From the NCBI RefSeq assembly GCF_002234595.1, contig NZ_NMUL01000006.1, forward strand, positions 172,111-236,110: DNA of 64,000 nt. The letters run 5' to 3'. The stretch comes from Amycolatopsis vastitatis. GTDB taxonomy: Bacteria; Actinomycetota; Actinomycetes; Mycobacteriales; Pseudonocardiaceae. Every line of letters begins with the position of its first letter. The first letter of the stretch is position 1. Positions 16,299-23,240 of the stretch are shown here, piece by piece. A program made the position numbers and the translations under genes. The notes under the pieces are model-generated. The model saw only the letters and a list, made by a program, of their open reading frames with translations, was not told the origin of the DNA and did no database searches.

Positions 16299-18872
16299 AT
16301 GGTGTCCGCGCGACGACACCGGGGTTTCGACCAGGCCGAACTGCCGGAAGTGCACCGGATCCGGTGGTGGCTCGCCACGGTGACGGCCGGGCTCGTCGCC
16401 GCCGGCTTCGCCGTCGTGCCCTACCTGCCGTTCTTCCAGAACTGGACCTTCGTCCGGGATCCGAAGGTCGCCAGTGTCGTCACCTGGACCGTCCTGCAGA
16501 CGTCCGTAGTGCTCGTCTCCGTCGTCCTCACGCTGTACTTCACCGGCCGGGCACGCCTCGAAGCCGCCGCCTACCGGGCCAACCAGATCGACATCCGGCT
16601 GTTCGTCGACGAACGGGCCCCGGACAGCCACGACCGCGAAATCGACTCCGCGGTCGAGCTGACCGCCACCTTCAAGCGGTTCCTCAGCGACTCGCGCCTC
16701 TACACCCCGACGCCGGTCCCGGGCGTCGGGAGTTCGTACGACTTCATCCAGATCGTCGAGCACGCGGGCGACTCCGCGGACGGCTGGTGGAAGGCCGCCA
16801 CCAAGCTGATCCGGCTCGCCCAGCCACCCGCCGCGTTCACCGTCACCGGCACCGTCCGCCCCGGCAACACCCCCGGCCGCCACCAGCTCATCCTGGAGCT
16901 CGTCCGCGTCCCGCGCTTCGCCGCGAGCCCGCTGGTGATCGAAGACGAGAACTGGCCGCGCGTGCTGCACCGCGCCGCCAACGCCGTCGCCGCGCTGGTC
17001 ATCCCGCGCAGCGCCTACGTCCGGACGAACATCCACTGGGCCGCCTGGCGCGACGCGAAGATCCCGTACGAGCTCTTCGACGCCTACCAGCGCGCCAACC
17101 ACTTCATCACCTGCCGCCGCTACGACGAAGCCCTCGCCGAGTACTACCGCGCGGTCAGCCTCGACCCGTCCAACGTCTACATCAGACTCGAGATCGCCGC
17201 CCTGCAGGAACAGCTCGACCTGCACCTCGACGCGCTCGCCACGTACGACGACGTGATCACCGTCTGCAGCCGGGGCCACCCCGCCCTCGCCCGGTGGTGG
17301 ATCGGCCCCGACTTCGCGCGCCAGCCCCGCCGCCACGGGCGCGGCCGCGACGTCGCCCTGCTGATCGCCCGCTACCGGCACGCGCTCGTCCTCGGCCACG
17401 GCGACTCCGTGGCCGGTTCGTGGTGGGTGCGGCGCACCACCGCGGGCACCCCCGGCGACGCGCGGGCGCAGCGCCGCGCCGAACTGCGGGAGGCGATCGA
17501 GCTGCGCTTCCGCCGCTACGTCGACCTGGACGTCCGGACCGGCGCGGACGCGGTCCCGCGGGCGGAACGCCTTGAACTGCACCGCCGCGTGCTGCGCGTC
17601 CCGGTCGAGGAGCTCCTCGTCCACGAGGCGACGCCGGAGCAGCTGGCCGAGTACAACCAGCGCGCCGCCGAGATGCGGTCCTACTTCTGCGCGCTGTCGC
17701 AGTACGAAATCGAACGGCTCCTCGAGGACTACGGCCGGTGGCGGCGGCTCTGGCGCCGCAGCCGTCGTCAGCTGACGAACCGCGCGCTCGACCTGTCGCT
17801 GGTCTGGGCGGTGCTGCGGCGGGCGATGGCGGACATCGAGCCGGGCACCGGCGCGGTGCCCGAACCCCGGCCCGCCTACCCGGGCAGCCGCGTGCGGCCG
17901 GCCGACGCCTGCCCGGACCGGTGCTGGCCGCCGGACCCGCGGGCCCTCGACGCCACCGTCGAAGCCGCCGGACCGCGCAGGTCGTGGGAGGAGTGCTACA
18001 ACGCCGCGAGCGTGTACGCCGTCGCGATGCTCGAAGTCGGCCCCCGCGGTGAACGCGATCTCCGCGACCACGCCCGCAACCCCCGCCTCGAAGGCGAGGC
18101 CCGCGACGAGGTGGCCCGCCGCGCGGTCCGCGAGCTGTACCACGCCGCGACGATCAGCCACAGCGGACGGCTGCCGGAGCGGCGCTCGTGGGTGATGGGG
18201 GAGGACCCCGACCTCGCCGCACTGCGCGGCCACGAGCTGTTCCGGGTCTTCGAGATGGTCACCTTCTCCCCGGACCGCGCCGCGCCGCTGCGGCCGCAGC
18301 GCGCCCACGTCTGGGAGCAGGTCAGCTACGTCCGGCAGCTCGTCGGCGACATCGCCGGCTGCCGGGCGCACCTCTGGCGGACGCGCGCCCTCGATCCCGG
18401 GCCGCTCCCGGACGGCCGGACCCTCGACCGCTGGCGCTCGGCCGACCGCGACGCCTGGCGGAAGCTCACCCAGCTCGCCGCCGGGAAGCAGGACTGGTAC
18501 ACGCGCTACCAGGCGATCTGCGCGTTCCGCGAGTGGTCGGCCGAGTCCGGCTACCCGGGCTCCGTCTCCGGGTTCCCGCTGTACTGCGAGGAACGGCTGC
18601 ACGCCCAGCTGCGCGGCGCGGCCGGCCCGCGCGCGAAGACCGGTCTCGACGCGAACATCGTCGTCCGGGAGTACGTGCGGCTGTGCGACCAGCGCCTCGA
18701 CCACCTGGTCGCCGACATCGCCGAGCTCGAACCCACCCTGGCCACCGACGACGGCTTCGCCGCCCGTGCCGAGCTGTGGGCCGCGCTCTGCGCGTGGTTC
18801 GACGACGACATCGCCGACGGCTCGTCGGCGGGCGAACGCCGCGAACGGTTCCGGAAGCTCGCCCGGCCCTAG
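16299..18872 (+). CDS. large unrecognised membrane protein with TPR-like cytoplasmic region
   Basis: 857 residues. Two membrane segments near the N-terminus (about 25-48 and 62-85) form a hairpin anchor, leaving a cytoplasmic body of about 770 residues. Residues ~265-320 contain a TPR-like helix pair (ANHFITCRRYDEALAEYYRAVSLDPSNVYIRLEI, shown here by its ends: ANHFITCRRYDEAL and AVSLDPSNVYIRL). The rest is Arg/Trp/Tyr-rich and helical, with conserved-looking RRSWEECYNAAS and an RAHVWEQVSYVRQLVG segment. No catalytic motif or relative is recognised. ATG 16299 follows GAGGGGGG by about 6 bases. Its stop overlaps the convergent ligase gene by four bases. Confidence 0.78.
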   Translation: MVSARRHRGFDQAELPEVHRIRWWLATVTAGLVAAGFAVVPYLPFFQNWTFVRDPKVASVVTWTVLQTSVVLVSVVLTLYFTGRARLEAAAYRANQIDIRLFVDERAPDSHDREIDSAVELTATFKRFLSDSRLYTPTPVPGVGSSYDFIQIVEHAGDSADGWWKAATKLIRLAQPPAAFTVTGTVRPGNTPGRHQLILELVRVPRFAASPLVIEDENWPRVLHRAANAVAALVIPRSAYVRTNIHWAAWRDAKIPYELFDAYQRANHFITCRRYDEALAEYYRAVSLDPSNVYIRLEIAALQEQLDLHLDALATYDDVITVCSRGHPALARWWIGPDFARQPRRHGRGRDVALLIARYRHALVLGHGDSVAGSWWVRRTTAGTPGDARAQRRAELREAIELRFRRYVDLDVRTGADAVPRAERLELHRRVLRVPVEELLVHEATPEQLAEYNQRAAEMRSYFCALSQYEIERLLEDYGRWRRLWRRSRRQLTNRALDLSLVWAVLRRAMADIEPGTGAVPEPRPAYPGSRVRPADACPDRCWPPDPRALDATVEAAGPRRSWEECYNAASVYAVAMLEVGPRGERDLRDHARNPRLEGEARDEVARRAVRELYHAATISHSGRLPERRSWVMGEDPDLAALRGHELFRVFEMVTFSPDRAAPLRPQRAHVWEQVSYVRQLVGDIAGCRAHLWRTRALDPGPLPDGRTLDRWRSADRDAWRKLTQLAAGKQDWYTRYQAICAFREWSAESGYPGSVSGFPLYCEERLHAQLRGAAGPRAKTGLDANIVVREYVRLCDQRLDHLVADIAELEPTLATDDGFAARAELWAALCAWFDDDIADGSSAGERRERFRKLARP

Positions 18873-20314
18873 GACCGCCGCGTGTACCGGTGCTTCACCC
18901 CGGCCGGGAAGTACTCGGGATCGCCCGTCGGCCGCAGGACGACATCGGGCAGCTGCCGCTCCGTCGGGACGTAGTGCGCGAACTCGCTGTTGAGCCGGAC
19001 CAGCTGCGCGCGCACGGATTCCGCGATCCGTCCGGCGTCGGCGGTCGCGCCCGGCGCGGTCTCGACGGTGATCCGCAGCCGCCGGTCCCGGTCGGCGTCC
19101 TCGATCGCCTCGATGACGAACTTGCCGGTCACGGTGTCGCTGATGCCGGGCTGTTCCAGGCCCACGGTGACGTTTTCCGGGTAGACGTTCGCGCCGAAGA
19201 ACGACACCGTGAACAGCGAACGGCCGAACACGTACACGAACGGAAGCTCCGGTCCGGGCGGTGGCGTGAAGCCGTGCCGGGCGCAGAAGGCGAGCAGCTC
19301 GGCGTACGGCAGGATCCCGCCGTCGTCGGCGATGTGGTAGCGGATGAGCGGGATGCCGCCGTCGGCGCTGAAGACGAGCGTGCCGTCGTGCACCTCGAAG
19401 AACCGGCTCGCCGGGTCGTACTGCACCAGCGTCGGCAGCCGCGCGTCGCCGAAGACCTCCCGCGCCAGGTCCGGGCGGCCCGCGAAGAAGCGGCGGATGC
19501 CCACCGACACCGGGGTTTCGGTGCCGAGCACACCCGCGTCGGCCGTGCCGTAGAGCGACGCGATGTCGCGGACCGGGTCGGCGATCCCGGCGCGCTGCGC
19601 GACCAGGTCGCGCCACTGCTCGCTGAACACTTCGCCCGCCAGCACCAGCTTGATCGCGTATGCGGCCCAGTCGACGCCCTCGGCGAGCCCGGTGTCGACG
19701 ACGTCCTTGACGAACGGCGGGTAGCCCAGCAGCACGACCTGCTCGAAGTGCGGCGCGAGCTCCGGGAGCACCCGCAGGATCTCGGCCTTGTTGTTGCCCG
19801 GCGCCACCACGGTGATCGGGCAGCCCTTGGCCGCGAGGTGGCGCACGCACGCCGTGGTGAACAGCCCGCCCACCCAGGTGCCGAGCGGGAAGCAGACGAC
19901 GGCGAGGGTGCCGCGCCGGTCGGCCTCGAAGGCGTCCACCAGCACCTGCTCGAACCGCCGCGCCACGTGCAGCTCGTCTTCGAGGGCGCGCGGCCACACG
20001 GTCGGGTGGCCGCTGGAGCCCGACGAAACGGCGATCATGTCGCACCCCGCGAACGTCCCGCCGCGGCACAGTTCCGGCAGCGGGTACTTCCGGTGGTAGC
20101 CGGCCTTGTCGACGAGCGGCAGCTGCCGGAAATCGGCCATCGTCGTGACGCTTTCGGCCGCGATTCCGTGCTCCCGCAGGAACTTCCGGTATGCGGGCAC
20201 GGTCTCGGCAGTGCGGTGGAAGAGGTCGAGGACGTGCGGTCCGGACGGTGGTTGTGTGGCCTCGAAGAAGGTGTCGAACGCCTGCCGCACGCGCGCCTGC
20301 CGGCCGTGGTCCAT
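18869..20314 (-). CDS. phenylacetate-CoA ligase-like AMP-forming enzyme
   Basis: 481 residues, PaaK-type branch of the adenylate-forming superfamily. The ATP-binding P-loop reads AVSSGSSGHPTVW, followed by a YGTAD(A/E)-like acyl-binding segment (SLYGTADAGVLGTE) and the hinge/C-domain beginning FVYVFGRSLFTVSFFGANVYPENV. It lacks an obvious carrier-protein partner. Expected reaction is ATP-dependent activation of an aryl or acyl acid to a CoA thioester; the substrate is unknown. A divergent MarR gene starts 50 bp away and probably responds to the substrate or its thioester, as for other aromatic-acid ligases. Confidence 0.82.
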   Translation of the reverse strand: MDHGRQARVRQAFDTFFEATQPPSGPHVLDLFHRTAETVPAYRKFLREHGIAAESVTTMADFRQLPLVDKAGYHRKYPLPELCRGGTFAGCDMIAVSSGSSGHPTVWPRALEDELHVARRFEQVLVDAFEADRRGTLAVVCFPLGTWVGGLFTTACVRHLAAKGCPITVVAPGNNKAEILRVLPELAPHFEQVVLLGYPPFVKDVVDTGLAEGVDWAAYAIKLVLAGEVFSEQWRDLVAQRAGIADPVRDIASLYGTADAGVLGTETPVSVGIRRFFAGRPDLAREVFGDARLPTLVQYDPASRFFEVHDGTLVFSADGGIPLIRYHIADDGGILPYAELLAFCARHGFTPPPGPELPFVYVFGRSLFTVSFFGANVYPENVTVGLEQPGISDTVTGKFVIEAIEDADRDRRLRITVETAPGATADAGRIAESVRAQLVRLNSEFAHYVPTERQLPDVVLRPTGDPEYFPAGVKHRYTRRS

Positions 20315-20364
20315 GATCGGAGCATAGCCGCCGGGCGCCCCTGCCCGGCGGCGCGGAAGGTGCC

Positions 20365-20853
20365 ATGATGGGCGGCGTGAGCACCTCCGCCCAGCAGCAG
20401 CCAGCCGGTGCGCCGTTGACCCTGTACCTGGTCAAGCGGCTCGAGCTGGTGATCAGGGCGCTGCTCGACGACGCGCTGCGGCCGCTCGGGCTCACGACGC
20501 TGCAGTACACCGCGCTGACCGTGCTCGAAGCCAGCGGGGCGCTTTCGTCCGCGCAGCTGGCCCGCCGGTCGTTCCTGCGCCCGCAGACCATGCACGAAAT
20601 GGTGCTGGCCCTGGAAAAGCGCGGGCTGATCGCGCGGACCCCGAAGGCGGGCAACAAGCGCGTGCTGCTCGCCGGCCTCACCGACGCCGGCCGGGCGCTG
20701 CTCGCCGACTGCGCGCCACCGGTCGCGGAGGTGGAACAGGCCCTGCTCGCCGACATGAGCCCAGGCCAGCGCGCGACGTTCCGGGAAGGTCTGCAGCACG
20801 GCGTCACGGCGCTCGGCGCGCTCTCGGGCCACCGCCGGTCTCAGGAAGCCTGA
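20365..20853 (+). CDS. MarR-family regulator
   Basis: About 162 residues with a winged helix-turn-helix: GLTTLQYTALTVLEA, SSAQLARRSFLRPQTMHEMV, KRGLIARTPKAGNKRVLLAGLT. ATG 20365 is followed directly by a second ATG (20368), which has better spacing to GGAAGG, and by GTG 20377; the true start is one of these. It is divergent from the PaaK-like ligase with only 50 bp between them, so one shared promoter region suggests ligand-dependent repression of the ligase and of itself. Confidence 0.9.
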   Translation: MMGGVSTSAQQQPAGAPLTLYLVKRLELVIRALLDDALRPLGLTTLQYTALTVLEASGALSSAQLARRSFLRPQTMHEMVLALEKRGLIARTPKAGNKRVLLAGLTDAGRALLADCAPPVAEVEQALLADMSPGQRATFREGLQHGVTALGALSGHRRSQEA

Positions 20854-21046
20854 TTTCACGGAGACGTATCGAGGACCGGGCGTCCGGCCGATCGGCCTCG
20901 CCTGACTGGGTGCCTCCGTAAGGGTTGCCGAAGCGAAAGAACTAGGCCGGACGAGTGGAAGCGCCGGGCGGTCCGTAGCACGGGTGTGGGGTCCGGCGTT
21001 GGAGGGTACGTCCCAGACCTGCTCTCGCATCTGGAGGTTCACCAAC
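20854..21046. other. long leader of the Val/Pro-repeat secreted protein gene
   Basis: About 190 bases before GTG 21047. It contains a 12-bp palindrome (GGCCGATCGGCC, near 20889-20900) and pairings such as ACGGAG near 20860 with CTCCGTA near 20916. The length and structure could support a cis-regulatory RNA, but I could not match it to a known riboswitch class. Confidence 0.3.
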
Positions 21047-22486
21047 GTGACCGGGGCTCGCGACGTGGGCGGCGCATCGGTCGCCGCGCGGCGGCTGCTG
21101 GTACTGGCCGGAGCCGTGGCAGGCTTCTGGTTGGTGTCATGGCTGACGTCCGCCCACGCCGACGCGGCTCCAGGCGTGACGCTGCCCGGCCTCCCGGACC
21201 CGATCGGCATCGTGGTGGGTGCGCCTGCTCAGGGCAAAGGGCCGGTCGCGAACGCGGCCCGGTCGGCCAGGGCGAGTACTGCCGGTGCCGCGACGGCGGC
21301 GACCGATGAGGTAGCCCGAGTCGCGGCGGCCTCGGCTGCGCGCGCGACGGCTCCTGGCGGGGATGTCTCGCCGCGTGCGGTGGTGGGGTCGTTGTCGCGG
21401 GCCGGGGGAGCTGTGGTCTCGCCGGTGACTGGTGCTGCCGCTGCTGTGGTGGGGCGGGGTTCGCGGGATGCGGGGGCTGTGGTCTCGCCGGTGACTGGTG
21501 CTGCCGCTGCTGTGGTGGGGCGGGGTTCGCGGGGTAAGGGAGCTGTTGTCTCGCCTGGGATCGGCGCTGGCGGTGCGGCGGTGGCGCCGGTGTCGCGGGC
21601 TGCGGGAGTTCTTGTTTCGCCGGTGTCTGGTGCTGGTTCCGTTGTCGTGGAACCGGTGTCTCGCGTTGCGCGTTCGGCCGGGTCGGTGTCGCAGGCCACC
21701 GAAGCCGTGGTCTCACCGGTGACCGGCGCCGCCGCGGCGGTGGTGTCGCAGGTGGTGGCCTCCGCCAAGCCGGTCGTCGCTCCGGTGTCGCGGGCCGTCG
21801 GGGCCGTGGTCTTGCCCGTGACCGGTGCGTTGGCGCCCGTCTCGCAGGTCGTGCGTTCCCTCGACCCCATCCTGGCCGGCGTGACCCGGCCGGTGGCCGG
21901 GCTCGTCGCTCCGCTGACACATACCGTCGGCGGGCTCGTCGGTCCGGTGCTCGGTGCCGCCGCTCCGCGGCTGCCGGGCCTCCTCGCTCCGGTCGCCGCC
22001 GACCTGCCCGTCGTCGCTCCGGTGACCGGCGTCGTGGGCCCGGCCGGCCGCAATCCCGGCACCGTGCCCGGCAAACTGATCGAGCTGAGCCATCAGGCCG
22101 ATCCCTTGACCCCCTCCGCCAGTGGAGCGGAAACCCTGGTGCCGGCCGGGAAATTCGTGGCCGCCGCGGCCCGGCCCGCGGACGTGGCCAGGCCGACGGC
22201 GTCCGAGCCGGACTGTCACGGGACCGCCGGCCCCGGCTCGCACCGGGCACCGGCTTCGGCACACCCGGCCGTGAGCGCTGCCCGCGTCCCCGGGCACGGG
22301 CCGCCGGCTCCGGCCCCGCCTGGGGCGCCCGCGCCGTCCGATGTCACCTGCGGTGCCGGATCGCCGATCCCGCCCGCCTTCCTTGCCTCCGACCACGGGC
22401 CCCGCGATTTCAGGGTCTTCACGCTGGCGCACGGGGTCTTCGTGCCGCTGTGGCGGCCCTGCGAACCGGGCACCGGCCCGGGTTAG
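21047..22486 (+). CDS. secreted Val/Pro/Ala-repeat protein of unknown function
   Basis: 479 residues. A signal sequence is seen (ARRLLVLAGAVAGFWLVSWLTSAHADA, membrane core LLVLAGAVAGFWLVSWL) with likely cleavage after AHADA. The mature protein has about fifteen irregular repeats of the type VVSPVTGAAAAVV / VAPVSRAVGAVV, that is, a hydrophobic Val/Pro pattern with Ser/Thr and Gly. The last ~110 residues are Pro/Ala-rich and carry three Cys. There is no sortase signal or enzyme motif. GTG 21047 is chosen because GGAGG is 9 bases upstream and the signal peptide begins properly. It may be a surface or aerial-hypha coat protein; that is speculation. Confidence 0.72.
   Translation: MTGARDVGGASVAARRLLVLAGAVAGFWLVSWLTSAHADAAPGVTLPGLPDPIGIVVGAPAQGKGPVANAARSARASTAGAATAATDEVARVAAASAARATAPGGDVSPRAVVGSLSRAGGAVVSPVTGAAAAVVGRGSRDAGAVVSPVTGAAAAVVGRGSRGKGAVVSPGIGAGGAAVAPVSRAAGVLVSPVSGAGSVVVEPVSRVARSAGSVSQATEAVVSPVTGAAAAVVSQVVASAKPVVAPVSRAVGAVVLPVTGALAPVSQVVRSLDPILAGVTRPVAGLVAPLTHTVGGLVGPVLGAAAPRLPGLLAPVAADLPVVAPVTGVVGPAGRNPGTVPGKLIELSHQADPLTPSASGAETLVPAGKFVAAAARPADVARPTASEPDCHGTAGPGSHRAPASAHPAVSAARVPGHGPPAPAPPGAPAPSDVTCGAGSPIPPAFLASDHGPRDFRVFTLAHGVFVPLWRPCEPGTGPG
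21413..21534 (+). repeat. 66-bp direct tandem repeat in the secreted repeat protein gene
   Basis: The sequence starting at 21413 recurs at 21479 with almost no change across about 55 bases, including synonymous sites. It encodes VVSPVTGAAAAVVGRGSRG-like units of 22 residues. More divergent copies follow downstream. Codon choice here (many CTG, GCT, TCG, GTG) is slightly less GC3-rich than in neighbouring genes. Confidence 0.85.
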
Positions 22487-22592
22487 TCCCGTCCCGTCCT
22501 TCCGCCCCGTCGTGCGCTCCGCGGCGTCGTTCCGCGCTGCCCGCGACCGCAAAAACCCTTATCGGAACAATCACGCTTGGAAGAGGGACGAA

Positions 22593-22898
22593 ATGGAAGC
22601 GAACGTGTTCGACCTCGGGAAGGTGCGAAGAGACGCGGTGGTCACCATCCGCCTGGACGCGATGGCCAACGTCAGGCTGCTGACCAAGGTCAACTTCCAG
22701 GCTTACCAGCGCCGGCAGTACTACCGGATGCACGGTGGGGTGGCCACCGCACCGATGTTCAAGATCCACATCCCGGCCAACGCCCACTGGTTCCTGGTGC
22801 TCGACGTCGAGGGGCTGGAAAACCTGCCCCTGCGCCCGCGGGTGAGCGTCGAACCCGACGCGGCCGTCACATCCCGGGGACGCACCCGCCTCCGGTGA
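22593..22898 (+). CDS. small DUF1883-like protein
   Basis: 101 residues. The order VVTIRLDAMANVRLL, YQRRQYYRMHGGVATAPMFKIHIPANAHWFLVLDVEG matches the pattern of DUF1883 (a charged strand, ANV-L, Y--Y-R--Y--GG, then a P-x-W-VVLD strand). In other bacteria that domain accompanies TIR or effector-like domains, but here it stands alone. ATG 22593 follows AGAGGGA. A perfect terminator hairpin begins 12 bases after its stop. The upstream 100 bases after the repeat protein are AT-richer and likely hold its own promoter. Confidence 0.7.
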   Translation: MEANVFDLGKVRRDAVVTIRLDAMANVRLLTKVNFQAYQRRQYYRMHGGVATAPMFKIHIPANAHWFLVLDVEGLENLPLRPRVSVEPDAAVTSRGRTRLR

Positions 22899-22909
22899 GC
22901 CACATCGCC

Positions 22910-22949
22910 CCCTGCGCGGCCCCGATCCGGTGGTCGGGGCCGCGCAGGG
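22910..22949 (+). terminator. intrinsic terminator after the DUF1883-like gene
   Basis: A perfect 16-bp stem (CCCTGCGCGGCCCCGA pairing with its complement) encloses an 8-base loop. No T-run follows, as is usual in high-GC actinomycetes. Confidence 0.85.
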
Positions 22950-23174
22950 ACACGCGGCCGTGTGAGAGGCCTGTGCCTGCTTCACCGCCGGCGCCCGGAC
23001 GCTCGACCGGCGCCGGCTCGGCGAGCAGCGCGGGGAGGCGATGCAGGTCCTGCGCGCCCTCGTGATCCCCGGCTACGGCTGGCGCTGCCGAGCCGTGCGT
23101 GGCCGTCCGAAAGGGCACCGGACCTGCGGCATCACTGGTCCGCTCCCTCCGCACCCACCGACCATCGGCGGATT
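22950..23174. other. intergenic stretch with a possible decayed coding segment
   Basis: Between about 22985 and 23105 the plus-strand frame reading FTAGARTLDRRRL, then GEAMQVLRALVIPGYGWRC has the high-GC3 codon pattern of a real gene in this genome, but has no start, no ribosome site and no recognisable family. It may be a relic. Otherwise nothing is seen apart from the operator that follows. Confidence 0.3.
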
Positions 23175-23186
23175 TACAACGTTGTA
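23175..23186. promoter_or_regulatory. LacI-type operator upstream of the glutaminase-like gene
   Basis: TACAACGTTGTA is a perfect 12-bp palindrome with the AACGTT centre typical of LacI/GalR-family sites, 55 bp before the ATG of the secreted enzyme. A partial second copy (CAACGATGTAAC) follows immediately. The position suits repression by an unlinked sugar-responsive LacI regulator. Confidence 0.6.
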
Positions 23187-23240
23187 CCAACGATGTAACA
23201 GTGATCGTGCTCGGCTCGCACGCCGTGGAAGGGGCCACCG

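Noticed and set aside
16239..20807. 1500-codon minus-strand frame spanning the orphan protein and the ligase
   Set aside because: It runs through the orphan gene in antisense and only overlaps the real ligase out of frame; composition is that of a shadow frame.
18869..20853. Biosynthetic gene cluster around the PaaK-like ligase
   Set aside because: Only a ligase and its MarR neighbour; no carrier protein, condensation or tailoring genes nearby.
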